Shown: positions 1-7,787, counted from the stretch's first letter. The stretch is DNA of 11,677 nt from Faeciplasma avium (GCA_018713505.1 DVOL01000033.1:1-11677); one strand, 5' to 3'. The notes: generated by a model not told the origin, from the sequence alone. A program made the numbers and translations.

Positions 1-87
1 CACCACCTCGTAGCCGCTTCTTTTAAGGTTGAGGACAACAAACTCCCTGATGGAATCCTCGTCCTCCAAGACCAAAATTCGCTTCAT
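1..87 (-). CDS. Response regulator receiver domain, N-terminus only (cut by left edge)
   Basis: Reading from the ATG at 87 gives 29 codons beginning MKRILVLEDEDSIREF, the first beta strand and acidic pocket (E8, D9) of a CheY-like receiver domain. Hydrophobic beta1 followed by the E-D-E-D cluster and an amphipathic alpha1 is typical of OmpR/PhoB-type two-component regulators, which would be phosphorylated by a partner histidine kinase and bind DNA through a C-terminal winged helix. The phospho-acceptor aspartate and the output domain lie outside the window, so the subfamily cannot be fixed. A purine-rich ribosome site (GGAAAGGA) sits about 9 nt before the ATG. The gene follows the lipoprotein gene by 34 bp on the same strand with no visible terminator between, so the two are probably co-transcribed and the lipoprotein may feed the same signalling pathway (inference). 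Confidence 0.85.
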   Translation of the reverse strand, partial: MKRILVLEDEDSIREFVVLNLKRSGYEVV

Positions 88-121
88 ACTATACATTCCT
101 TTCCCGCCCGGCGCTCCGAGG

Positions 122-1444
122 CTATAGTATCACATGGAAGATATTGTCGCTTATTTCATCCTGAGTTAGGAGCATAGGCTCCCCCTCAGGCGCAAGGTTT
201 TTGGACAAAAACGCCATAACGCCGTCCCCCTTTACATAGCTGTAGCCGCTTTCGATGTAGCTCTCGCTCTCGTCCGCCGGGACAGCCGCAAGGGTCATAA
301 GCCTTGGCATATCGTCGACGCTCCCCGCCTCGATGTCGTATTGACAGAAGGTGACCTGCCCGGGGTCGTCGTCATGCAGGACGGTGACAAGATTCTGCCA
401 TCTGCCCGGGATTCTGAACGCCACTCCCATGTCCTCGCTGTAATAGGTCGCAGATTCTATTATGAACACTCCTATGCCGGAGTCGTAGTGCATCCAGCTC
501 GTCATGTATTCCGTCCTTGAGGAGGGCACCGAGTAATAGCCAAGAAACGGCGTGGAGACGGGTATTTCAACTATGCCGTCGCTGTCGTAGTCGACGCTTC
601 TGAGAGCCGTATACCTCGAGGTGAGCTGATACATCCCGGTGGTGTCCAGCGTGGGAGAGAGTATCTCCCCCTTCATCATGTAAAAGACATGGGTGTACAT
701 CACTCCGCTGGTGTCAAGGATGTCGACAAACACAGCGTCGGTATCCTCGGTCATCCCTCCGAAGCAAAAGCCCACGATGCTCTGGGTGCTGAGGCTAAGG
801 GTCCTCTCCTTTATGTCGTAGCTGACTCCGTTGCCCGTCTTTATAACCCTGACGGAGGCTGTAGAGCCCTCCTTTTTCAGCATCACTATCTCCTTTGTGC
901 CGCAGCCGTCGAGGTCGGCGCAGTCCATAAGGGCGTATGCGCCGTCAAAAATCGAGGACAGCACTCCCGTCTGACTGCACCTGTATATGCTGACATTGTT
1001 TTCGTCAAAGCTGGGCGTCTCGTAGCCGATGATGATGTCTATAATCCCTCCGTAGTCTGCAAGCATCACCTTGTCAACAGCCTCTCCCCTGCCCTCCAGG
1101 GTGCAGACGCTCTGCCAGCTCTCGCCGTCCGGCTTGTCAAGGACGCTCAGCATGACTACAGGCTCCACCGCCTGGGAGTAGGTGTAAAAGCATATAGCCT
1201 CCTCCAGACCGTCGCCGTCTATGTCAAAAAGGACAAACGCCGAGGGATAGTCCCCGCTTCTAGGGTAGCAAAGGGATATCGGTCTCCCTACGCTGCTGAT
1301 TAACGCATTGTAGACCTCAGCCTGCTCGTCGGCTATGCTTGGAGCCGTCAGCAAGTCGCTGACATTGAAGGTAAGGGACTCACAGCCGCAAAGAAGAAAA
1401 ACGGCTGTCATAGCAGCAGCGATAACGGCGGCAACAGCTCTCAA
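122..1444 (-). CDS. Secreted lipoprotein with Asp-rich (FG-GAP/VCBS-like) repeats
   Basis: The 440-residue product starts with a short basic end, a hydrophobic stretch and a lipobox-like LCGC around Cys21, so it is probably a lipid-anchored protein on the outer face of the membrane; Cys at lipobox -2 is unusual. Three Asp loops resembling calcium-binding beta-propeller or EF-hand-like repeats are visible: DIDGDGLEE (74-82), DLDGCGTKE (177-185) and DYDSDGIVE (285-293), each followed by hydrophobic beta strands, as in FG-GAP/VCBS proteins. No catalytic motif is recognised. The start is a TTG at 1444, chosen because GGGAGGTG lies 7 nt upstream and the signal peptide begins there. A consensus promoter lies about 57 bp upstream. 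The stop is 34 bp from a response regulator start, which suggests an operon and a sensory or accessory role for an adjacent two-component system (inference). Exact function is unknown. Confidence 0.8.
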   Translation of the reverse strand: MRAVAAVIAAAMTAVFLLCGCESLTFNVSDLLTAPSIADEQAEVYNALISSVGRPISLCYPRSGDYPSAFVLFDIDGDGLEEAICFYTYSQAVEPVVMLSVLDKPDGESWQSVCTLEGRGEAVDKVMLADYGGIIDIIIGYETPSFDENNVSIYRCSQTGVLSSIFDGAYALMDCADLDGCGTKEIVMLKKEGSTASVRVIKTGNGVSYDIKERTLSLSTQSIVGFCFGGMTEDTDAVFVDILDTSGVMYTHVFYMMKGEILSPTLDTTGMYQLTSRYTALRSVDYDSDGIVEIPVSTPFLGYYSVPSSRTEYMTSWMHYDSGIGVFIIESATYYSEDMGVAFRIPGRWQNLVTVLHDDDPGQVTFCQYDIEAGSVDDMPRLMTLAAVPADESESYIESGYSYVKGDGVMAFLSKNLAPEGEPMLLTQDEISDNIFHVIL

Positions 1445-1500
1445 GATAACACCTCCCGGCAGAAAAACAGCGCTGGGTCACAAAACCGCTGATTATCACA

Positions 1501-1529
1501 ATTATATCACGGCAAATATAAAGTTTCAA
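1501..1529 (-). promoter_or_regulatory. Sigma-A-type promoter of the lipoprotein/response-regulator unit
   Basis: On the minus strand TTGAAA (1529-1524) and TATAAT (1506-1501) are separated by exactly 17 bp. Transcription should begin near 1494, giving a leader of about 50 nt before the TTG start at 1444. It lies downstream of the citrate synthase terminator, so this unit appears to be transcribed independently. Confidence 0.75.
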
Positions 1530-1552
1530 GTAAGTTTTATGAAAAGCTGCTG

Positions 1553-1589
1553 AAAAAAGCCGCCCGTCCCGGCAAATCGGGAGAGCGGC
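1553..1589 (-). terminator. Rho-independent terminator after citrate synthase
   Basis: Read on the minus strand, GCCGC pairs with GCGGC and TCCCG with CGGGA around an ATTTGC loop, with a small internal loop between the two helices. The hairpin is followed directly by six T residues (1558-1553). It lies about 20 bp past the full-length citrate synthase stop at 1610, rather than near the premature stop at 1796. This fits the gene having ended at 1610 before the nonsense change. Confidence 0.75.
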
Positions 1590-1609
1590 GTTAGCGTTTT
1601 TTAGAGTGT

Positions 1610-1795
1610 TTATTTCCTGTCGTTTATGTCGACATACTTTTTTGCCTTGTGTAGCGCCTTGTAGGCAGGACGCATTATCCTCGAGCAGGTTATCTTCTCC
1701 TCAAACCGATGAGCGCACCAGCCCGCCATCCTGGATACGGCAAACAGAGCCGTCGACAGCTCCTCGGGTATGCCCAGCATCCTGTAGCAAAGACC
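1610..1795 (-). pseudogene. Detached C-terminal 61 codons of citrate synthase, after the in-frame TAA
   Basis: Directly after the TAA at 1798-1796, in the same frame, 61 sense codons run to a second TAA at 1612-1610. They encode the usual citrate synthase C-terminus: GLCYRMLGIPEE, then FAVSRMAGWCAHRFEE, then IMRPAY, ending DINDRK. By family comparison these carry two arginines that bind substrate carboxylates (the R of SRMAGW and the R of MRPAY, matching E. coli Arg387 and Arg407). No other stop or frameshift is present and conserved residues are intact, so the break looks recent or is a sequencing error. There is no ribosome site suited to separate translation. Together with 1796-2968 the intact gene would have encoded about 452 residues, a normal length for this clostridial type. 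Confidence 0.8.
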
Positions 1796-2968
1796 TTAGT
1801 ACATATCCACATTGGCGCAAAGAGCCTTGTCGCTGCCGGTTATCTCGGCGAATATGCCGGGCGTGAGCCTCTCCACAGCGTCAAGAAGCTTAAACTGGGC
1901 CTCGTACTCTGTGCCCTTAGCCATCTCCATAGCCTTTCTTTTTAGGATGACGGCTCTTGGGTCGGAGATGGTGTAGACTGCGTGTCCCATTCCGTAGACA
2001 AGGCCGGAGCGGTCGGAGGCTTCCTTTCTTACAATCCTTCTAAGAAGTGCGGCTACCTCGTCGTCGTTCGACCAGTCCTCGACATTTGCCTTCATATAAT
2101 CAAGCTGCTCTAGGACCTTTAGGTTGGCTCCTCCGTGCTTGGGACCCTTTAGCGAGCCGACCGCCGCCGCATAGGCTGAAAACGGGTCTGTCCCCGAGCT
2201 TGTCAGCACCCTGCAGGCAAAGGTTGAGTTGTTTCCTCCGCCGTGCTCTGCGTGGAGCATCAGGATAAGGTCTAAAAGCTTTGCCTCCTCATAGGTAAAC
2301 ACCCTGTCCTTCCTGAGAAGGGACAAAATCGTCTCCGCAGTCGACTCCTCCGGCCTCACCTGATGCATATACATGCTCTTGCCGTCATACGCCCTTCTTT
2401 TGACCTGATAGGCGTCCGTCATGATGACGGGAAGCTTGGCAATGATGGAAATTGCGGTGTAGAACTCCTCCTCCGGGGTCTTTGACTCGGGGTTCTCCTC
2501 GTAGGAGTAAAGGGCGAGAATAGACCTCGCCAGCTTGTTCATTATGTTCTTGGAGGGAGCTTTAAGTATCATGTCCTCGAAGAAGCCGTCGGGAAGCTCC
2601 CTGTTGTCGGAAAGTACCCTGTTGAAGCTGGCGAGCTCCCTTGCGGTGGGAAGCTTTCCTAGCATCAGAAGATAGGCGACCTCCTCATAGCCGAAGCGCT
2701 CCGAGCTTTCAACACCCCTGACGATGTCGTTTAGATTGTATCCCCTGAAGTAAAGCTCGCCGGGGATGTTCTGCTTCTCGCCCTCGTCCATGATATAGCC
2801 GTGAACATTACAGATATTTGTAAGACCGGCAAGCACTCCTGTGCCGTCGGCGTTTCTGAGTCCTCTTTTTACATCGTACTTGCCGTAGTTGGCGGGGTCG
2901 ATGCTGTTGTTTGCAAGAAAGGCGGCGACTAGCTCCTTTCTGATTCTTTCATCGGTGTGCAGCTTCAA
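1796..2968 (-). CDS. gltA: Citrate synthase (citrate/2-methylcitrate synthase type), prematurely stopped
   Basis: Citrate synthase condenses oxaloacetate and acetyl-CoA to citrate in the cytoplasm; in fermenters it typically feeds 2-oxoglutarate and glutamate synthesis. The 390-residue frame shows the family's core: HAEHGGGNNST (H242), GPKHGGAN with catalytic His278 (E. coli His264), GMGHAVYTISDPR with His329 (E. coli His305) and Arg337, and NVDMY with catalytic Asp388 (E. coli Asp362). The frame then meets TAA where the family has Ser (NVDxYSG); a single TCA-to-TAA change explains it. The remaining 61 codons continue in frame to 1610. The truncated protein lacks C-terminal substrate-binding arginines and most of the small-domain end, so it is probably inactive. 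The start is TTG at 2968, with AAGGAAGG 9 nt upstream and a perfect promoter behind it. The family is certain; whether the gene is functional is not. Confidence 0.9.
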   Translation of the reverse strand: MKLHTDERIRKELVAAFLANNSIDPANYGKYDVKRGLRNADGTGVLAGLTNICNVHGYIMDEGEKQNIPGELYFRGYNLNDIVRGVESSERFGYEEVAYLLMLGKLPTARELASFNRVLSDNRELPDGFFEDMILKAPSKNIMNKLARSILALYSYEENPESKTPEEEFYTAISIIAKLPVIMTDAYQVKRRAYDGKSMYMHQVRPEESTAETILSLLRKDRVFTYEEAKLLDLILMLHAEHGGGNNSTFACRVLTSSGTDPFSAYAAAVGSLKGPKHGGANLKVLEQLDYMKANVEDWSNDDEVAALLRRIVRKEASDRSGLVYGMGHAVYTISDPRAVILKRKAMEMAKGTEYEAQFKLLDAVERLTPGIFAEITGSDKALCANVDMY

Positions 2969-3008
2969 TTTACAGTACCTTCCTTTTCATTGACATCATA
3001 TCCCCTTC

Positions 3009-3037
3009 ATTATATCACTACAGCGTATTAATGTCAA
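3009..3037 (-). promoter_or_regulatory. Perfect-consensus sigma-A promoter for citrate synthase
   Basis: Minus-strand TTGACA (3037-3032) and TATAAT (3014-3009) are separated by 17 bp, an exact match to consensus. Transcription should start near 3002, about 34 nt before the TTG start at 2968. The rest of the 205-bp gap (2969-3173) contains no gene I can support and no convincing terminator for the upstream LTA synthase gene. An 8-bp inverted repeat, CTGCAAAA (3066-3073) with TTTTGCAG (3115-3122), is the only other structure seen there and may be chance. Confidence 0.85.
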
Positions 3038-3173
3038 CCTTTGATGCATGAGCCGGCAGATAACACTGCAAAATTAAGCATAACATACTAATTTCAGCCC
3101 CGGACTCACCTCGTTTTTGCAGGATTTTCTTCAGTGCAATTCAAAAGCATGATAAGGAGTCCCACGAAGAAGC

Positions 3174-5186
3174 TTACGATTCCCCGCCTGTCATGGTGTA
3201 ATAGGTGTAGAAATTATAGATGTTTAGAATCTCGTCACGATAGGTATCCTTGCGCTCGTTCCAGCTCACCGTCTTGTCGAAATACCCCCAGGTGTTCATG
3301 GCTGTTGCGACCTCCTGGGCGTCTTTGATCATCTGCCACTCCCTTGAAAGGGGGACTCCCGCACACTCCAGGGTCCTAAGAGCTAAATAGTTTGCGCTGA
3401 TTATTCCCTGATTCTTCTTTACGGACTCGTCAAGCTCGTAGTTTGACCAGATAAGAAACGGGGTTTCGTACCTTGTAAGGAAGCTGTTTACTATGAGCTT
3501 GCGCTGGGGTGCGAGATAGTCTATCAGCCAGGACTCGACATTGGGCTGATGGTCCCCGAAGAACACGATAAGCGTCTTTTCATCGACCTGCTCAAAATAC
3601 TCTATAAGCTCCCTTAGAGCCTCGTCCGACTTCTTGACCAGCGAGAGGTACTGCTCCGCCCTAGGACAGCTAACCTCGTAGTCCTCGATGTGGACATCGG
3701 TGACAAAATCCTCGCCGTCATACTCATAGCCGGAGTGATTCTGGACGGTCACTCCGAATATAAAAATCCTGTCCTCGGCTTTGTTCTCGAACTTATCTAT
3801 CACCTGCTTGTAGAAGTAGCTGTCGCTTATAAGCGTCCTGACATACTCGACCTCGTCTCCGAAGCCCTTTTCCCAGCGGTCGGCGCTTGTGTATCTGCTC
3901 TTGTAGTCGGTCATGTCCTCGCCGCTGATGAAATCGTCGAAGCCCATAAGCTCGTAGACGGTGTTTCGCTTCCAGCAGACCTCGTAGAAGGGATGCATGG
4001 CGACCGTCTCGTAGCCGTATCCGTCAAGATAGGAGGCAAGCGAGGGTATCTCCTGCTTTATATGCTGCATATAGGTGTAGCAGTTGTTGGGGGTGTACAT
4101 CATCGACAGCCCGGTCAGGTACTCAAACTCGGTGTTGCAGGTCCCTCCTCCTAAAACCGAGACTAAAACCCTGCCGTTTGGGTACTCCTTTGCAAGCTCG
4201 TTGTAGTATTCCATATAGGGCTGGTCGGTCTTTAGCTTTCCCAGATAGCTAAGGTCGGAAAAGCTCTCGTTCATTATGACTATGATGTTAGGAAGCTCCT
4301 CGCCGTCTGCAAGCACCTCGTCCTCGTAGGCCAGAAGAAACTCCTCTATAGCCGCAGGGTCGTAGCCCTCGGGAGGGTCAAAGCTCGACTTCCTGAGATT
4401 GATATAAAAGCTCAGGGCGACACCGTTTAGGTTGTTGGTGGACTCGGTGTCAAAGGTGGAGGTCGAGTAGGAGAGATAGTCTATATTTATAATGTACCGG
4501 CAGCCCATCACCAAAACGGCAAGTGCGGGAAGCACAGCCGCCGCTCTTACCCATTTTCTGGGATAGCCGTTTTCCAGTCCGAGGGAGACTGCCACCAGGA
4601 CAAAGAGTATACAGGTCCCGGTGAGAAGGTTTATATCAAGCCTCCAGTCGCCGGGTGTGGTGACCGTCATGGCTGTTCTTATCGCCAGAAGATCGGTGGG
4701 GACGAGCGGCGTTCCCCTTATCAGCAGGACAAGCTGATTTGCGGCGTGGAGTATGTAGCTTATTATGAAGCTTGCCGTCAGCGATATCCTCACCGACTGC
4801 GTGAGGACAAAGACGGCGAACTGGAGCACCACATAAAACACGAGGTTGTCAAGATATATATACCAGGCGTAGCGCTGCGCTCCCACAAGCACCCTGACCA
4901 TCTCGAAGCACAATACAGGTCCTGACAGGAAGATAATCCAGCTTGCAAGGATATGAAGCCATCTTTTCGGCCTCAGCCTGACAAAAAGGACTGCCGCAGC
5001 CGCTATAAGCGAGAATATGTACTTTAAAAAGGGTCGGAGGGCAAATCCGCCATCCGCCCCGACCGACGACCCTGCGCCGGACGAATTATTGACAATCGAA
5101 TCGAGATTCAAAAGGGAGATCAGCACCAAAACGGCAAATGCCGCCGCAGAGGCCGCAAGTCTCCAGCCTTTTTTAAGTTCAACCAT
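3174..5186 (-). CDS. LTA synthase family phosphoglycerol transferase (sulfatase fold)
   Basis: The 670-residue membrane protein has a multi-pass N-terminus (hydrophobic segments near residues 9-27, 53-70, 78-97, 113-130, 136-155, 190-204 and 213-230) and an extracellular alkaline-phosphatase/sulfatase-like domain from about 297 to 605. Visible active-site features match LtaS: Glu307 in IMNESFSD, the nucleophile Thr349 in GGGTCNTEFEYLTG, His398/Trp405/Arg407 in the MHPFYEVCWKRN block, and Asp545-His546 in FFGDHQP. LtaS enzymes move glycerol phosphate from phosphatidylglycerol onto a polyglycerol-phosphate chain or other acceptors; the exact acceptor here is unknown. I chose the ATG at 5186, with AGGGTG 9 nt upstream; an in-frame GTG at 5198 adds four residues and has a poorer site. 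The gene lies 75 bp after the CotH-kinase stop on the same strand without a clear promoter, so an operon is likely. Confidence 0.9.
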   Translation of the reverse strand: MVELKKGWRLAASAAAFAVLVLISLLNLDSIVNNSSGAGSSVGADGGFALRPFLKYIFSLIAAAAVLFVRLRPKRWLHILASWIIFLSGPVLCFEMVRVLVGAQRYAWYIYLDNLVFYVVLQFAVFVLTQSVRISLTASFIISYILHAANQLVLLIRGTPLVPTDLLAIRTAMTVTTPGDWRLDINLLTGTCILFVLVAVSLGLENGYPRKWVRAAAVLPALAVLVMGCRYIINIDYLSYSTSTFDTESTNNLNGVALSFYINLRKSSFDPPEGYDPAAIEEFLLAYEDEVLADGEELPNIIVIMNESFSDLSYLGKLKTDQPYMEYYNELAKEYPNGRVLVSVLGGGTCNTEFEYLTGLSMMYTPNNCYTYMQHIKQEIPSLASYLDGYGYETVAMHPFYEVCWKRNTVYELMGFDDFISGEDMTDYKSRYTSADRWEKGFGDEVEYVRTLISDSYFYKQVIDKFENKAEDRIFIFGVTVQNHSGYEYDGEDFVTDVHIEDYEVSCPRAEQYLSLVKKSDEALRELIEYFEQVDEKTLIVFFGDHQPNVESWLIDYLAPQRKLIVNSFLTRYETPFLIWSNYELDESVKKNQGIISANYLALRTLECAGVPLSREWQMIKDAQEVATAMNTWGYFDKTVSWNERKDTYRDEILNIYNFYTYYTMTGGES

Positions 5187-5234
5187 AGATATCAGCACCC
5201 TGAGACTAAAATTATTTTGCTATTCTATCTTCCT

Positions 5235-5250
5235 CCTGCCGGTCGGCAGG
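5235..5250 (-). other. Intercistronic hairpin between the CotH kinase and LTA synthase genes
   Basis: CCTGCC and GGCAGG form a perfect 6-bp stem with a 4-nt loop, 11 nt past the CotH-kinase stop. No T-run follows on either strand, so it is not a standard terminator. It could act as an mRNA-stability or processing element between two co-transcribed genes (inference). Confidence 0.4.
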
Positions 5251-5261
5251 TCATGCCGGGG

Positions 5262-7658
5262 CTACCCGATTTTTTCAAAGTTTGCCTTTAGGCTGTACGC
5301 CCTGCTTGGATTCAGGCTTATCTTGGACGCCGTCCCGCTGTAGGAGCCTGACCAGCCGACAAACCTATACCCCGGAGCCGGCTTTGCCTCGAGTATGACC
5401 GAATACCCGGGAAGAAGCTGACCAGTCCACTTGGTGGAGGTAAACCTTATGTCGGTGTCGTCAAAGGATATGGTTCCGCCCTCCAGCGAGCTTACCGACA
5501 GCGTCAGCGTGACCGTCTTGGAGGAGGAGAGCTTCAAATCCTTTTTCAGCATCTCGGGGAGGTATCTTAGCCTGTTGTCAAGCCATGCCTTCCAGCTCGA
5601 GACATTATTTCTTATATCGCTTACCGACCTCCAGCCGATAAACCTGTCAAAATGCTCCTCAAGATAGGGGGTGTAAAGGTCAGAATAGTCCTGGAGCCTT
5701 TCCTTGGCGTAGCCGGGATTGAAGCAGACATTTGCAACCTTTTCCATGGTGACGATAAACTCCGCCTTGAACTCCTTGTTTTTAAGCAGGGAGGTCAGCA
5801 TCTTGGAGAAAAAGCCGTCCCCCTTTATTACAAGCTGCTCTAAAACATCGTACTTATAATCCCTGCCGGCGTTGTAGAGGTCCATGGAAAACTCAGTGTC
5901 ATAGAGCATAAATCTCCATCTTGAGTCATGATACTCGCCGGCGGAGCCGTCCGCCGTCCTTGTCGACCATACCGCCCAGTTGCCCCCTATCCAGTCCTGA
6001 TTGCCTATATACATCTCGACCGCCATATAGTCCATAAGGCTGTCCATGTCAAAAAGCTCGCACGCCTTTTGATAGTTGGCGGCTACAGACATATCGTTGT
6101 TCTCGACAAAGCTCTTGTCGCTGTAGAAGGCGGCGTCGTCGCCCTCCTTGCCCTCCTGGAGCTCCCCTGCCTTTATCATTATGACCTCGTCCTTGGGGAC
6201 GCCGTAGTTGTCCGAGATATAGTTATCGTCGTAGACATTGTTCAGAGTGTAGACTCCCCAATACTCGCCGTCAAGGAAGCAGACGACAATTCTGTCGTTC
6301 TGGGTGCAAAACTCCAAATCGTCGACCAAGGACTGCGTCCATGCGCACTTGAACTTGAGCATGAACTCGTCGTTTCCGCCGTTTCTTATCATAAACCGCT
6401 TGTAATCGGTTATAAGCTCGCCGTCGTCATAGCTGTAGTTGTCCTCAAAAAGGGTGTAGCTTAGCTTTGAATCGCCGTACTCGCTCCGCATATAGAACTT
6501 CAGGCTCTTCTGCTGGCTGTTTCTCGACCAGCCGCCCTGCACCCTGACTCCGCACTCCACCGAGAAGCCAAGCTCGTTTTTGTCGAAGAAGTCGACATGA
6601 GCCTCTTTCTCCCAGTCGCTTCCCCTTTGGTTGAAGTTTGCCGGCGTGGAGCCGTCAAGAGTGCCGGAGGGATTCTTGGCTCTCCACTCCTTGAAAACAT
6701 TTCCTGCGGTGTAGATTCCCGTTTCCTGGTCGAAAAGATTGTCGGGGTCGGTGACAACCGATATTACCGAGATATCGTCGTACTTCTGGCAGATATCCTT
6801 TCCGACAAAGTATGTAGCCGTCGTGACGGGACTTTTGTTTCCCTTGGAGTCAACCGCAATCGCACGGATAACCGTAGCCAAGGGGAAGCTTCCGCTCGGG
6901 ATGTACTCCGACGACTCGTTTACGGTCATCCCCTTTGTGAACATCAAAACTGCACGCTCGCCAGCCCTGCTCGTTATCGGGACAGAGCCGGAAAATTTTT
7001 TGGAACGAGTTGTCGGGACGCTGCCGTCTGTGGTATAATATATTGTAAGCCCGGCGTCCGCCGTGATGCCAAGCTTAAACTCGGAATCATAGAAGCCGCT
7101 CGCCGCCGAGAATATGGGAGCCGCAACCGTGACGCTCTTAGAGCCGCTGTTAGAGCTTCCCGGAGTCCCCGACAGGATTCTTAGGCTGCTGCCGCCGTCG
7201 GGATATCTTCCGTAGGTGGTGTCCTCATACATATTGGGGATGGCTATGCTGTCGACCGGCTTTTTGTCGCTCCCGGAAAGAATTATGCTCTCATCCCCTG
7301 CCGAGAGCTTGAAGCTCGTGTGAAGCTCGCCCGAGGTCCTGTCCTTGTCGGAGCAGAACACTATAAGATACTCTTTCGGCTTCAGCCTGACATCCGGAAG
7401 CCTCCATTTGTCCGGCTGGTCGGGGTCGTCCGACAGGTATGCTCCGCCCAGGCTTACGGTTTTGCTCCCGGAGTTGTAAAGCTCTATCCAGTCGGAGGAG
7501 TCGCCGTCAGAGTCCTCAAGAAGCTTCCTGTTTGAGGGACAAACCTCGTTTATCACAACGCCGTCAAGTCCGCCGCTTGCCGAAACGGACGGTGTGTTTG
7601 ATATCATAAGAACAGCCGCCAGAAGTGCCGACAGCGCTCTTGACGCTCTTTTTCTCAT
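5262..7658 (-). CDS. Secreted multidomain CotH-type protein kinase
   Basis: The 798-residue protein begins MRKRASRALSALLAAVL... with a signal peptide ending near residue 28. Domains in order: lamin-tail-like domain (about 31-165, with INEVCPSN and DWIELYN), chitobiase/hexosaminidase C-terminal-like domain (about 180-285, with TIYYTTDGSVPT), CotH domain (about 295-700), and an InlB-B/Listeria-Bacteroides-type repeat at the end (about 715-796, with GYRFVGWSG). CotH kinases are atypical kinases that phosphorylate Ser residues of spore-coat proteins in Bacillus. Here NQDWIGGN (Asp555, Asn560) resembles the catalytic loop and YDTEF (Asp587) the metal-binding Asp; these assignments are by analogy. 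The architecture suggests a secreted or surface enzyme, possibly not a spore-coat one. The start at 7658 has GGGGAGG 10 nt upstream. A longer frame to 7799 would begin upstream of the promoter and lacks a signal peptide at its start. Likely first gene of an operon with the LTA synthase. Confidence 0.88.
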   Translation of the reverse strand: MRKRASRALSALLAAVLMISNTPSVSASGGLDGVVINEVCPSNRKLLEDSDGDSSDWIELYNSGSKTVSLGGAYLSDDPDQPDKWRLPDVRLKPKEYLIVFCSDKDRTSGELHTSFKLSAGDESIILSGSDKKPVDSIAIPNMYEDTTYGRYPDGGSSLRILSGTPGSSNSGSKSVTVAAPIFSAASGFYDSEFKLGITADAGLTIYYTTDGSVPTTRSKKFSGSVPITSRAGERAVLMFTKGMTVNESSEYIPSGSFPLATVIRAIAVDSKGNKSPVTTATYFVGKDICQKYDDISVISVVTDPDNLFDQETGIYTAGNVFKEWRAKNPSGTLDGSTPANFNQRGSDWEKEAHVDFFDKNELGFSVECGVRVQGGWSRNSQQKSLKFYMRSEYGDSKLSYTLFEDNYSYDDGELITDYKRFMIRNGGNDEFMLKFKCAWTQSLVDDLEFCTQNDRIVVCFLDGEYWGVYTLNNVYDDNYISDNYGVPKDEVIMIKAGELQEGKEGDDAAFYSDKSFVENNDMSVAANYQKACELFDMDSLMDYMAVEMYIGNQDWIGGNWAVWSTRTADGSAGEYHDSRWRFMLYDTEFSMDLYNAGRDYKYDVLEQLVIKGDGFFSKMLTSLLKNKEFKAEFIVTMEKVANVCFNPGYAKERLQDYSDLYTPYLEEHFDRFIGWRSVSDIRNNVSSWKAWLDNRLRYLPEMLKKDLKLSSSKTVTLTLSVSSLEGGTISFDDTDIRFTSTKWTGQLLPGYSVILEAKPAPGYRFVGWSGSYSGTASKISLNPSRAYSLKANFEKIG

Positions 7659-7710
7659 TATCGCCCGACCTCCCCAAAATAAAATCACGCCGCCCTCAGA
7701 CGGCTGACAG

Positions 7711-7744
7711 GATATCCCGCCGGTTGATTTTAGTACGGGATATC
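7711..7744. repeat. Perfect 9-bp inverted repeat in the CotH-kinase leader
   Basis: GATATCCCG (7711-7719) and CGGGATATC (7736-7744) are exact reverse complements with a 16-bp spacer. They lie just downstream of the predicted CotH transcription start (near 7752), so they could be a dimeric-regulator operator at about +8 to +41 or a 5' UTR hairpin. On the other strand they lie about 90 bp before the YitT start. Confidence 0.55.
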
Positions 7745-7758
7745 GCCTGCACGGTATA

Positions 7759-7787
7759 ATTATAGCGGTTTTTTCGTTTCTTTGCAA
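7759..7787 (-). promoter_or_regulatory. Sigma-A-type promoter for the CotH kinase/LTA synthase unit
   Basis: Minus-strand TTGCAA (7787-7782) and TATAAT (7764-7759) are spaced 17 bp apart, with AT-rich sequence upstream of -35. The predicted start is near 7752, giving a leader of about 94 nt with an inverted repeat. No equally good promoter is visible for the divergent YitT gene; the best candidate is TTGCAA (7782-7787) with TAAAAT (7807-7812) at a 19-bp spacing. Confidence 0.7.

Noticed and set aside
2970..2999. A 9-codon frame (MMSMKRKVL) just upstream of citrate synthase as a leader peptide
   Set aside because: It would start only about 3 nt into the predicted transcript and has no ribosome site inside the mRNA; likely chance.
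3066..3122. 8-bp inverted repeat as a terminator for the LTA synthase gene
   Set aside because: The loop is 41 nt, the arms are AT-rich and no T-run follows; probably chance.
3095..3200. A short hydrophobic frame overlapping the LTA synthase end (reading SFFVGLLIMLLNC)
   Set aside because: No ribosome site, no recognisable family, and it starts inside the upstream gene; not supportable.
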